Source: Streptosporangiaceae bacterium
GTDB taxonomy: Bacteria; Actinomycetota; Actinomycetes; Streptosporangiales; Streptosporangiaceae
Reading direction: 5' to 3'
Length of the DNA: 17,148 nucleotides
NCBI GenBank assembly: GCA_030038715.1
Contig: JASHSO010000162.1
Coordinates: 1-17,148, forward strand
Every line of letters begins with the position of its first letter. The stretch's first letter is position 1. Made by a program: the position numbers and the translations under genes. Under the pieces are notes generated by a model. The model saw only the letters and a program-made list of their open reading frames with translations, did not search any database and had not been told where the DNA came from. Positions 7,199 to 14,958 of the stretch are shown here, in pieces.

Positions 7199-7320
7199 TT
7201 GTCCATCGCTCGTAATAGACGTGCCCGGTTTGGCCTCGGGCCAGTCTAGGGTGGAAACTGGGCTGGAAGGTCCAACATCGTCGAAGTGGCCGGGCGAGCA
7301 CCGTGCCGGGCAGGAGCAGG

Positions 7321-7506
7321 ATGAGCTGCGAGCACCTAATCTGCGCCCAGTGTGCTGGGCCGGTAGCGGAAGGCCGCTGCCCGACGTGCCGCGAGGCCCG
7401 CGCGCATGTGCATCACGAGTCGCATGGCATCAGCATCCAGCTGATCGCCGCGATCCTGCTCATGCTGGCACTTCTGGCGCTGGCTGCCACCCATCTGGCG
7501 CACTAA
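7321..7506 (+). CDS. Small zinc-ribbon protein with one C-terminal transmembrane helix
   Basis: A 61-residue protein and the only convincing plus-strand gene. The N-terminal half carries Cys8-x2-Cys11 and Cys20-x2-Cys23, a minimal zinc-ribbon knuckle pair, plus Cys3 and a His-rich linker (HVHHESH, 29-35). A hydrophobic helix spans about 37-57. The predicted product is a tail-anchored membrane protein with a cytosolic zinc-binding head. ATG at 7321 was preferred because GGAG lies 4 bases before it; an in-frame GTG at 7303 would add six residues. It is divergent from ftsE, 122 bp away, and convergent with prfB. I recall short proteins of this style near prfB/ftsE in other actinobacteria, but no function is known to me. 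The regular cysteine spacing and clean helix argue for a real gene. Confidence 0.75.
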   Translation: MSCEHLICAQCAGPVAEGRCPTCREARAHVHHESHGISIQLIAAILLMLALLALAATHLAH

Positions 7507-7616
7507 CCTGCAGGTCGCGGGCCTAGCCGTGTGGCTCTGCGACTGACTCGCCCGGGCGCCGGAGCCTCGCCGGCAGGGCCCCTAGATTCCTGCCCGCATA
7601 CCCCTCAGCCCGATCG

Positions 7617-7730
7617 CGGCTGCTGGCCATGCATGCGGCTGCTGGCCATGCCTTCGGCTGCTGGCCATGCATGCGGCTGCTGGGCATGCCTTCGGCTGCT
7701 GGCCATGCCTTCGGCTGCTGGCCGCGCCTG
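7617..7730. repeat. Six tandem copies of a 19-bp unit
   Basis: Units begin at 7617, 7636, 7655, 7674, 7693 and 7712. Two alternating versions occur: CGGCTGCTGGCCATGCATG (units 1 and 3) and one ending GCCTT (units 2, 4, 5). Unit 4 has one G for C, and unit 6 has decayed to GCCGCGCCTG. There are no unique spacers, so it is not a CRISPR. The period is not a multiple of three, so it is not a protein repeat. Each unit includes the self-complementary TGGCCA or a close variant, so neighbouring units can pair in RNA. Confidence 0.9.
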
Positions 7731-7815
7731 TGGCCCACTTTGTGAGGGTTAGGTGACCGCAAAGCATTACATACCGGGCGGCGAAATCCCTGGAACTGTC
7801 ACAAAGTCGTTGAGG

Positions 7816-7845
7816 GCGGGCCGAATCGATCAACTTAGAGCCCGC
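7816..7845 (-). terminator. Candidate prfB terminator hairpin
   Basis: GCGGGC (7816-7821) and GCCCGC (7840-7845) form a 6-bp stem with an 18-base loop, 34 bases downstream of the prfB stop codon. It is weak, with no U tract. Confidence 0.3.
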
Positions 7846-7879
7846 GCGACCACTGCTCGGCCATGCGGGCGGGAGCCAG

Positions 7880-8983
7880 CTACAGGCCCTGAGAGCGGAG
7901 CCAGCGAATCTCCGCATCGATGAACTCATCGATCTCGCCGTCCATCACGGCCGCAGTGTTACCCGTCTCATACAAGGTCCGCAGGTCCTTGACGTTCTGG
8001 TAGGGATGCAGCACGTAGTTGCGGATCTGGGTACCCCAACTGCGCCCGCCGTCGCCGCGCAACTCGTTGAGCTTGGCCGCCTGCTCCTCGCGCTTGCGCT
8101 CAAGCAGCTTGGCCTGTAGCACCGCCATGGCGGTGGCCTTGTTCTGGATCTGACTGCGCTCGTTCTGGCAGGAGACGACAATTCCCGTCGGCAGGTGCGT
8201 GATCCGTACCGCTGAGTCCGTGGTGTTCACGCCCTGGCCACCGGGACCGCTGGACCGGAACACGTCAATCCGCATTTCGTCCTCAGGAATGTCGATGTGA
8301 TCAACCTGCTGGACGACCGGCAGCACGTCCACCATCGCGAACGAGGTCTGACGACGGCCCTGATTGTCGTACTTGGAGATCCGGACCATGCGGTGTGTTC
8401 CGTGCTCCCCTCGCAAGGTTCCGTACGCGTAGGGTGCCTTGATCGCGAACGTGGTCGACTTGATCCCCGCCTCTTCGGCATAGGAGGTGTCGTATATCTC
8501 GGTGGGATGGCCGTGCCGCTCCGCCCAGCGCAAGTAAATGCGCTGCAAGCCCTCGGCCCAGTCCGCTGCGTCCGCGCCGCCCGCGCCAGAGTTGATGCTG
8601 ATCAACGCCTCGCGGGCGTCGTACTCACCGCTGAGCAAAGTGCGGACCTCGAGCTGGTCGATTTCCTTTCGGAGGACGGCGAGCTCTCGCTCCGCCTCTT
8701 CGCGGGTCGGTTCGTCATGCTCGCTCTCGGCTAGCTCGAACCCTGCCATAACGTCATCGAGCCTGCTGTGCAGAGCCTCCAGCTTGGCCAGTTCGCCCTC
8801 GAGGTAAGACAGCCGCCTGGTAACTTCCTGTGCCTGCTCTTGGTCCTCCCATAGGCCGGGGTCGGCCGACCGTTCGCGCAGGCTGTCGGCCTCCTTCCGC
8901 ATGGCCCCCGGGTCGAGCACCGCCTCGACGCTGGCGAGCTTCGCCGTCAGCGCCGAGATTTCGCTCATGGGGTCGGATGGCAT
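7880..8983 (-). CDS. prfB: Peptide chain release factor 2 (RF2) with variant SKY codon-reading tripeptide
   Basis: A 367-residue class I release factor, full length. RF2 reads UGA and UAA in the ribosomal A site and triggers peptide release. The catalytic GGQ is at 248-250 within [17 protein letters not shown], and flanks such as [10 protein letters not shown] and [14 protein letters not shown] are typical of RF2. At the position of the stop-reading SPF tripeptide the protein has SKY (203-205; bases 8369-8377, codons TCC AAG TAC). The serine is kept and an aromatic residue replaces Phe, but the central proline is lysine. The frame is continuous from the start, so there is no programmed frameshift of the kind seen in Escherichia coli prfB. 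ATG start at 8983, with weak ribosome-binding signals both there and at the in-frame ATG five codons later. It is probably transcribed separately from gdh. Confidence 0.97.
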   Translation of the reverse strand: MPSDPMSEISALTAKLASVEAVLDPGAMRKEADSLRERSADPGLWEDQEQAQEVTRRLSYLEGELAKLEALHSRLDDVMAGFELAESEHDEPTREEAERELAVLRKEIDQLEVRTLLSGEYDAREALISINSGAGGADAADWAEGLQRIYLRWAERHGHPTEIYDTSYAEEAGIKSTTFAIKAPYAYGTLRGEHGTHRMVRISKYDNQGRRQTSFAMVDVLPVVQQVDHIDIPEDEMRIDVFRSSGPGGQGVNTTDSAVRITHLPTGIVVSCQNERSQIQNKATAMAVLQAKLLERKREEQAAKLNELRGDGGRSWGTQIRNYVLHPYQNVKDLRTLYETGNTAAVMDGEIDEFIDAEIRWLRSQGL

Positions 8984-9027
8984 GGATGCAGCCTACGCGA
9001 GGCCGCGGCACCGACACTCGCCGCCTA

Positions 9028-9043
9028 CTGACTGAAGCGTCAG
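9028..9043 (-). other. Small hairpin in the prfB leader region
   Basis: CTGAC and GTCAG form a 5-bp stem with a 6-base loop, 45 bases upstream of the prfB start. It may be part of the leader or of the end of the gdh transcript. Too small to assign. Confidence 0.25.
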
Positions 9044-9056
9044 GCAATGCCGTGTC

Positions 9057-9112
9057 GGGCCCGGGCAGGGTGGGGCCCGGGCAGGGTGGGGCCCGGGCAG
9101 GGTGGGGCCCGC
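9057..9112. repeat. Three and a half tandem copies of a 16-bp GC-rich unit
   Basis: The unit GGGCCCGGGCAGGGTG occurs exactly at 9057-9072, 9073-9088 and 9089-9104, followed by a partial copy. On the minus strand each unit can form a CGGGC/GCCCG stem. The array starts 18 bases after the gdh stop codon and may serve as a terminator. Confidence 0.9.
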
Positions 9113-9129
9113 GAGAAACCTGGCGGTCG

Positions 9130-12100
9130 CTAGGCGGGCAGGGTCGCGCTGCCCACGAGGATCCTGACCGCACGGACGGCCACCGACAGCGTGGCGACGT
9201 TAAAGGTGTTGCTCTCCCAGATCTCGCTCAGCGTCTGGTTGGCCCGTCGCACGGCCGAGTCATTGCGCCGCGTCCACGCAGCCAGCCGCTGCTCTGGGCT
9301 GCCAGGTTCGGTGACCGTCAGCACGTCCCTGGCCAGCGCAGCGTGCGCCGTGTACAGGTCATCACGGACCGCGCCCCTGGCCATGGTCGACCACCTGTCG
9401 TCTCGCGGCAGCGCCGTGATCATCTCCCGCAGCCTGCCGATCTGCAGCCGGTCGGCCAGGTCGAAGTACACCTCGGCAGTCTCCTCCACCGATCTGCCGG
9501 TGCCGGTGGCGACGTCGACGATGTCGAAGGCGGAATACGCGGGCACCATGGCGGCGATCCGGTCCGCAAGGTCGTCCGGCACGCCGCGGGACACGAATGC
9601 CTCGCGCCGCTCGGTAAAACCCGCCAGGTCGCCGCCGGCCAGGAGCTTCGGCAGGCCCGCGCCGACCGTCAGCACCCCGGCGGCGAAGAAGTCGATGGTC
9701 GCCTGGACATCGAACGGCGGCCGCCGGAACATGAGCAGCCACCGGGCGGCTCGTTCGGTGAGCTTGCGGCCCTCGAGCAGCGCCTGGATCTGCACCGCGG
9801 TATCCACCTGCCCGTCCAGGGCCTCCACCTGAGACCAGAACCCCGGCATGTCAAAGACCGCGCGGGCAACCAGCCATGCAGACGCGATCTCGGGCACCGA
9901 TGCGCCGGTCTCCTCGTTGAGCCGGAACGCCATCGTGATACCAGACCGATCCACCATGTCGTTCACGACCGAGGTGGTGATGATCTCGCGGTGCAGCCGG
10001 TGCCGCCCCATCAGGCCCCCGAACCTGTTCCGCAGCGGAGTCGGGAAGTACTCAACCAGCACGCGACGCAGGTACGGGTCATCCGGGAGAGCCGAACCAA
10101 GCACGTCCTGAGCTGCGGAGATCTTGGTGTGCGCCAGCAGCACCGAGAACTCCGGTACGACCAGGCCGGTCCCGGCCGCGGCACGCTCGGCTAGCTCGCG
10201 GCCACTCGGCAGCACCTCGAGCTGGCGCTGGACCTTACCCTCGCGCTCCAGCTTGCGGATGTACCTGGCATGCACGTGCAGCATCTGCGGTGCCTGTGCG
10301 CTGGCCGCCGCCAGAACTCGGTTCTGCTGGTAGTTGTGTCGAAGGACGTGCTCGGCGACCTCGTCCGTCATCTCGTGCAGGAGGGGTCCACGGTCGGTCG
10401 CCGTGAGCTGGCCGACGCTGATGGCGGCATCCATGAGGATCTTGATGTTCACCTCGTGGTCCGAGGTGTCCACGCCGGCCGAGTTGTCAATGAAGTCGGT
10501 GCAGACCAGCCCGCCGGCCAGTGCGTATTCGATCCTGGCCTCTTGCGTCAGGCCAAGGTTGCCGCCCTCGCCAATCGCCCTGGACCGAAGTTGGTTCGCA
10601 TTGACCCGGACGGCATCATTCGACCTGTCGCCGACATCGACACTGCGCTGACTGGAGGCCTTCACGTAGGTGCCGATGCCGCCATTCCACAGCAAGTCGA
10701 CCGGCGCGGTCAGGATCGCCGAGATGAGCTGGTCCGGGGACAGTGACGCCTCGCTGCCGACCAGGCCGAGAACCAGCTTCGCCTGCGCTGATAGCTGGAT
10801 CGCCTTCGCCGACCGCGGCCACACGCCGCCGCCAGCCGAGAGCAGCGACATGTCGTAGTCGGCCCAGGACGAGCGCGGGAGGTCGAACAGCCGCCGCCGC
10901 TCGGCGAAGCTGACCATCGGATCGGGATCCGGGTCGAGGAACACGTGCCGATGGTCGAACGCGGCAACTAGCTTGATATGCCGCGACAGGAGCATGCCGT
11001 TCCCGAACACGTCGCCGGACATGTCGCCGATGCCGACGGCGGTGAAGTCGTCAGCGTCGACGTCCACGCCAAGAGTGCGGAAGTGGTACCGGACCGATTC
11101 CCAGGCACCGCGCGCCGTAATGCCCATCTTCTTGTGGTCGTAGCCCTCCGAGCCACCCGAGGCGAAGGCGTCCCCGAGCCAGAAGCCACGCTGGATCGCG
11201 ATCTCGTTTGCCGTGTCGGAGAACGTGGCGGTGCCCTTGTCGGCGGCGACCACCAGATAGGGATCGTCGCCATCGTGCCTGACCACACCGGCTGGCGGCA
11301 CCACCCGACCGCCCTGCAGGTTGTCGGTCACGTCCAGCATGGCCGAGATGAACATCTGGTAGCAGGCCAGCACCTCCGCCGAGTAGGCATCCCGGTCAGA
11401 GGAGTCGGGCAGTTGCTTGCACACGAACCCGCCCTTGGCTCCGGACGGCACGATGACCGAGTTCTTGACCTCCTGCGCCTTGGCGAGGTCGAGTATCTCG
11501 GTGCGGAAATCCTCCCGGCGGTCCGACCAGCGCAGACCGCCCCTGGCGACGCTGGCGAAACGCAGGTGGACACCCTCAAGCCGCGGCGAGTAGACAAACA
11601 GCTCGAACATCGGCCGAGGAGCGGGGAGGTCGGGAACCTGGCGGGCGTTCAGCTTAAGCACTAGGCAGGGAACGGGTCCGAACGCCTCCGCGTAGTAGTT
11701 CGTGCGCAGCGTCGCGGCGATCAGGCCCAGGTACGACCTGAGAATCCTGTCCTGGTCCAGACTCGCCACACCGTCGAGAGCGCCTCGGATCTCCTCGGCG
11801 ATCCCGTCGCTGCGCTCTGCCTCGCCGGCCTCCTTGCCCGGATCGAACCTGGACTCAAACAACCGGACCAGAAGCCTGGTGATAGCGGCGTTCCTGAGCA
11901 GTACGCTCTCGATGTACTCCTGGCTGAAGGTGACGCCGGCCTGGCGGAGGTACTTGGCGTAGGCGCGGAGCATCACGACTTGCCGCCAGGACAGCCGTGC
12001 GTCGAGCACGAGAGCGTTGAAGCCGTCGTTCTCGATCCGGCCGTCCCACAGCGCGGCCAGTGCACCCTCGACCTGCTCCCTGACCTGCTCCAGCGCGGTA

Positions 12101-14115
12101 GCGGCCGGCTGGCGCGGATCGGCGTCGGCGCCGTCCGGCATCGGCCTGCGACGCAGGCCGAAGTCGTAGATCCAGAACGGGTCGGCCGCCGGGAACTCGT
12201 AGGGGTGCTCGTCGACCACGTCCACGCCCATGTGCTGCAGCCTTGGCAGCACGTCAGTGAGCGTGATCGGTCCTCCCGTGCGGTAGATGGTCAGGCGCCA
12301 GACCCGCTTGGCGGCGGTCGCCGCGTTGACGTCGCCGGCCTCGATCGGAACCCCGCCCACGTAGCCTTCGGACTCCCACAGCTCGAATGTGATGTCGCGC
12401 CCGGACTCCCTGAGCAGAGCAACCCTGGTGAAGTCATCGACAGCCGCCGACGGGGGCACGTCGGTCTTGTAGGTCGCAGGGATGCAGTCGCCGATTTGGC
12501 TCAGCAACTCCCTGGCCCGCTGCGGACCCAGGCGCTTGACGAACTCGTCCGACAGGTCATCATCCCAGGAGCGCACGGCGGCGGCGATGGCCCGCTCGAG
12601 CTCTGCGGGGTCGGCCTGCGGTAGCTGGCGCCCTCGCTCAGAGCGCACGACGATGTGCAGCCTGGCCACTGGCGAGTCACTGACCAGCGCGCTGTAGTCC
12701 GCATAGGCCCCGTCGAATGCCTGCTGGAGTAGCTGGGTAGCGCGCAGCCTGACTGGCGTGTTGTAGCGGTCCCGCGGCAGGTAGATCAGGCACGAGACGT
12801 ACCGTCCGTAGATGTCCCTGCGCAAGAACAGCCGCGTCTGTCGCCGCTCGCGCAGCAGGTGAACCCCGGCGGTGACTGCGACCAGATCGGAGACCGAGGT
12901 CATGAACAGCTCTTCGCGCGGGTAGAAGTCGAGCACCTCGGTGACTTCTTTGCCGTCATGGCTTTCGGGTGTCAGTCCGGAGATCCTCAGCACCTCGGCC
13001 AGCTTGCGCCGCAGCACCGGGATGGACCTGATGGTCTCGGAGAACGCGGCGTGCGTGTACAGCCCGAGGAACCTGTACTCCCCTACCACCATGCCCTCGG
13101 TGGACAGCCGCTTGACCGAGACATAGTCCAGGTAGCTGGGCCGGTGCACGGTCGAGCGTGAATTGGCTTTAGTCATAATCAGCCGCTGCGGGTCCAGCGC
13201 CCTGGCTCTGACCTCAGGCGGCAGCTTGGCGAACGACCCTGGGCCTGGCTTGTCGTGCCGCAGAATGCCAAGCCCAGTACCGGGTACCGCGCGCAGCATC
13301 ATCCCGTCCGGGTCGGCCTCCAGGTCATACTGCCGGTAGCCGAGGAAGGTGAAGTGCCCGTCGGCCAGCCAGCGCAGCAACTCGGCGATCTCCGCAGGTG
13401 AGTCGACACCACCGCCGTCGCCCTCGGGCGCCAGGACCTCGTCGGCCAGCCAGACGGCCTTAGCCACCATCCGGTTGAAATCCTCCACGGCCACCCGGAC
13501 GTCGCCGAGCACCCGGCGCAGGTCCGCCGCGATGGCGTCGGCCTCGCCGTTCGCGAGCGGGGAGATCTCGATGTGCGTCCAGGACTCGGCCAATACGTCG
13601 TGACTTGCCTGACCGCCGCCGACCGGGCCGACAACCTCACGCAGCGACCCGCTTATGTCGCGCCGTACCCGCAGCTGTGGATGCACGACCAGCCTGGCGG
13701 CGAGGCCATGATTGGCCAGCTCCATGGTGATCGAGTCGACGAGAAACGGCATGTCATCAGTGACGATGTCGATGACATCCGAGCCGGCCTGCAGCACCGC
13801 CTTAGCCCCCTGCCTGACCGAGACGAGCGCTCGTCCCTGCGGCCTCGCGGCGGCGAGTTCCGCGTGCGCGGCGGCAACCGCGGCTATCCGGTCTGGTCCG
13901 GCGGCCGTCAGCTCATCCGGTTCAACGTGCCGGTAGTAGACCCACAGGTACCGCTGGCCGTCACCGACATCAGGCGGAAGGCCGTCGCGGCTTGCCGCGT
14001 TCGCCAGCAGGGCGTCCCTGTCCGCCGCCGGGCTGGCGTCCGCCGCGCCACCCGCGGCGCTCCCGGCGGCCGCACTGCCGCCAGTCCCGCTGGCCCCTGC
14101 TGGGTTCTCCGACAT
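9130..14115 (-). CDS. gdh: NAD-dependent glutamate dehydrogenase, large (about 180 kDa) type
   Basis: A 1661-residue protein that converts glutamate to 2-oxoglutarate and ammonia with NAD+, a mainly catabolic reaction. It belongs to the large GDH class described in Streptomyces clavuligerus and mycobacteria. The long N-terminal half is of the regulatory, ACT-like type (DDMPFLVDSITMEL; HFTFLGYRQYDLE). The catalytic segment contains GGLRWSDRREDFRTEILDL (859-877), the lysine motif VPSGAKGGF with Lys894, and VGIGDMSGDVFGNGM (1027-1041). The nucleotide-binding region follows, with LWNGGIGTYVKAS and RAIGEGGNLGLTQ. ATG at 14115 was chosen because GGGAG lies 8 bases upstream; an in-frame GTG at 14154 has no such site. 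After a few residues comes an Ala/Gly-rich, low-complexity run of about 30, probably a disordered tail. It is the last gene of an apparent operon, 48 bases after kynA. No key residue appears missing. Confidence 0.96.
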   Translation of the reverse strand: MSENPAGASGTGGSAAAGSAAGGAADASPAADRDALLANAASRDGLPPDVGDGQRYLWVYYRHVEPDELTAAGPDRIAAVAAAHAELAAARPQGRALVSVRQGAKAVLQAGSDVIDIVTDDMPFLVDSITMELANHGLAARLVVHPQLRVRRDISGSLREVVGPVGGGQASHDVLAESWTHIEISPLANGEADAIAADLRRVLGDVRVAVEDFNRMVAKAVWLADEVLAPEGDGGGVDSPAEIAELLRWLADGHFTFLGYRQYDLEADPDGMMLRAVPGTGLGILRHDKPGPGSFAKLPPEVRARALDPQRLIMTKANSRSTVHRPSYLDYVSVKRLSTEGMVVGEYRFLGLYTHAAFSETIRSIPVLRRKLAEVLRISGLTPESHDGKEVTEVLDFYPREELFMTSVSDLVAVTAGVHLLRERRQTRLFLRRDIYGRYVSCLIYLPRDRYNTPVRLRATQLLQQAFDGAYADYSALVSDSPVARLHIVVRSERGRQLPQADPAELERAIAAAVRSWDDDLSDEFVKRLGPQRARELLSQIGDCIPATYKTDVPPSAAVDDFTRVALLRESGRDITFELWESEGYVGGVPIEAGDVNAATAAKRVWRLTIYRTGGPITLTDVLPRLQHMGVDVVDEHPYEFPAADPFWIYDFGLRRRPMPDGADADPRQPAATALEQVREQVEGALAALWDGRIENDGFNALVLDARLSWRQVVMLRAYAKYLRQAGVTFSQEYIESVLLRNAAITRLLVRLFESRFDPGKEAGEAERSDGIAEEIRGALDGVASLDQDRILRSYLGLIAATLRTNYYAEAFGPVPCLVLKLNARQVPDLPAPRPMFELFVYSPRLEGVHLRFASVARGGLRWSDRREDFRTEILDLAKAQEVKNSVIVPSGAKGGFVCKQLPDSSDRDAYSAEVLACYQMFISAMLDVTDNLQGGRVVPPAGVVRHDGDDPYLVVAADKGTATFSDTANEIAIQRGFWLGDAFASGGSEGYDHKKMGITARGAWESVRYHFRTLGVDVDADDFTAVGIGDMSGDVFGNGMLLSRHIKLVAAFDHRHVFLDPDPDPMVSFAERRRLFDLPRSSWADYDMSLLSAGGGVWPRSAKAIQLSAQAKLVLGLVGSEASLSPDQLISAILTAPVDLLWNGGIGTYVKASSQRSVDVGDRSNDAVRVNANQLRSRAIGEGGNLGLTQEARIEYALAGGLVCTDFIDNSAGVDTSDHEVNIKILMDAAISVGQLTATDRGPLLHEMTDEVAEHVLRHNYQQNRVLAAASAQAPQMLHVHARYIRKLEREGKVQRQLEVLPSGRELAERAAAGTGLVVPEFSVLLAHTKISAAQDVLGSALPDDPYLRRVLVEYFPTPLRNRFGGLMGRHRLHREIITTSVVNDMVDRSGITMAFRLNEETGASVPEIASAWLVARAVFDMPGFWSQVEALDGQVDTAVQIQALLEGRKLTERAARWLLMFRRPPFDVQATIDFFAAGVLTVGAGLPKLLAGGDLAGFTERREAFVSRGVPDDLADRIAAMVPAYSAFDIVDVATGTGRSVEETAEVYFDLADRLQIGRLREMITALPRDDRWSTMARGAVRDDLYTAHAALARDVLTVTEPGSPEQRLAAWTRRNDSAVRRANQTLSEIWESNTFNVATLSVAVRAVRILVGSATLPA

Positions 14116-14163
14116 GACGTCCACTCCCTTGGTCGCGGCTTCGTTGCCGCTCACGGATGCGTG

Positions 14164-14958
14164 CTACAGCGAATCCCGCAGCTCCCACAGCAACGGGTAG
14201 TAACGAAGCGGCACGCGCCTGTGCAAGTACGGTGCGCCGGTCGAACCCCCAGTGCCGGACTTTGTGCCGATCTGCCGCTCCACCATCTGGACGTGCCGGG
14301 CTCGCCATAGCCCGGCGAGTTCGTCGTGGGTCAGCAGATCCTCAGCGAGCTGCCAGAGGTCGTCATGCTGCTGCCGGTCGGAAGCGACCCTGACCAGCGA
14401 GGCAAGAACCTGCGCGTCATCGCCGGCCGGCAGCCCCCTGGCTGCCAGCAGGCCGACATAGGCCTCCCAGAGCGACGGCTCGGCCAGGCGCCTCTCCAGC
14501 CGATCGCGTTCTGCATCGCTCAGGACTCGGAACCTGCCGACGAAGCCCGGTGCCTTCGCCCCGGACAGGAACTCAAGCTCGCGGAACTGCACGGACTGGA
14601 AGCCGCTGGCCGGCGCCAGCGACGCCCTGAACTCCATAAAGTCCTGCGGCGTCATGGTCTCTAGTACGTCAATCTGGGTGATGAGCAGCCGCTCGATCAC
14701 GTGGGCCCGGCGCAGGAGCTGCCGGGCGCGCCAGGTCTGGTGCCCATCGGGCCCGCCCAGCATCGCGTCCCGCACCGCGGTCAGCTCGTGCAGCAGCTGC
14801 TTGAACCAGAGTTCGTAGGCCTGGTGCACGGTGATGAACAACAGCTCGTCGTGCACTGGCGGCGACGCCTGCGGGACCTGCTGGGCCAGCAGCTCGGGCA
14901 GCCGCAGGTAGCTGCCGTACGTCAGCAGGCCGCCTTCCTCGCCAAAGCTGCGAGTCAC
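14164..14958 (-). CDS. kynA: Tryptophan 2,3-dioxygenase
   Basis: A 264-residue haem enzyme that opens the indole ring of L-tryptophan to give N-formylkynurenine, the first step of the kynurenine pathway. Signatures are LTYGSYLRLPELL, HDELLFITVHQAYELWFKQL with the distal His45, MTPQDFMEFRASLAPASGFQ (102-121) with the substrate-binding Arg111, and RHVQMVERQIG with the probable haem-ligand His222. The end segment GTKSGTGGSTGAPYL matches the family's substrate-pocket loop. The length is normal. Its GTG start overlaps the stop codon of the acetoacetyl-CoA synthetase gene in the sequence GTGA, so translation is probably coupled. No kynurenine formamidase or kynureninase gene is present in the window, so the rest of the pathway must be elsewhere. 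Confidence 0.97.
   Translation of the reverse strand: MTRSFGEEGGLLTYGSYLRLPELLAQQVPQASPPVHDELLFITVHQAYELWFKQLLHELTAVRDAMLGGPDGHQTWRARQLLRRAHVIERLLITQIDVLETMTPQDFMEFRASLAPASGFQSVQFRELEFLSGAKAPGFVGRFRVLSDAERDRLERRLAEPSLWEAYVGLLAARGLPAGDDAQVLASLVRVASDRQQHDDLWQLAEDLLTHDELAGLWRARHVQMVERQIGTKSGTGGSTGAPYLHRRVPLRYYPLLWELRDSL

Larger units (their letters stand above)
7507..7879. other. Convergent intergenic stretch between the zinc-ribbon gene and prfB
   Basis: No gene was recognised. The left half carries a six-copy 19-bp tandem repeat (7617-7730) and the right half a hairpin behind prfB (7816-7845). Open frames across the repeat are artefacts of its periodicity. Confidence 0.7.

Noticed and set aside
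7617..7730. Possible CRISPR array
   Set aside because: The 19-bp units are directly abutted with no unique spacers, and no cas gene is present.
8900..8983. Programmed frameshift in prfB as in Escherichia coli
   Set aside because: The reading frame is continuous from ATG to TAG, with no in-frame TGA near codons 20-30.
8830..10194. 454-codon plus-strand open frame
   Set aside because: It is antisense to gdh and crosses the prfB-gdh spacer and the 16-bp repeats. Composition is Arg/Pro/Gly-rich as expected for a GC-rich shadow frame, with no recognisable domain.
14116..14154. Upstream GTG start for gdh adding 13 residues
   Set aside because: No Shine-Dalgarno before GTG 14154, while ATG 14115 has GGGAG at 8 bases.
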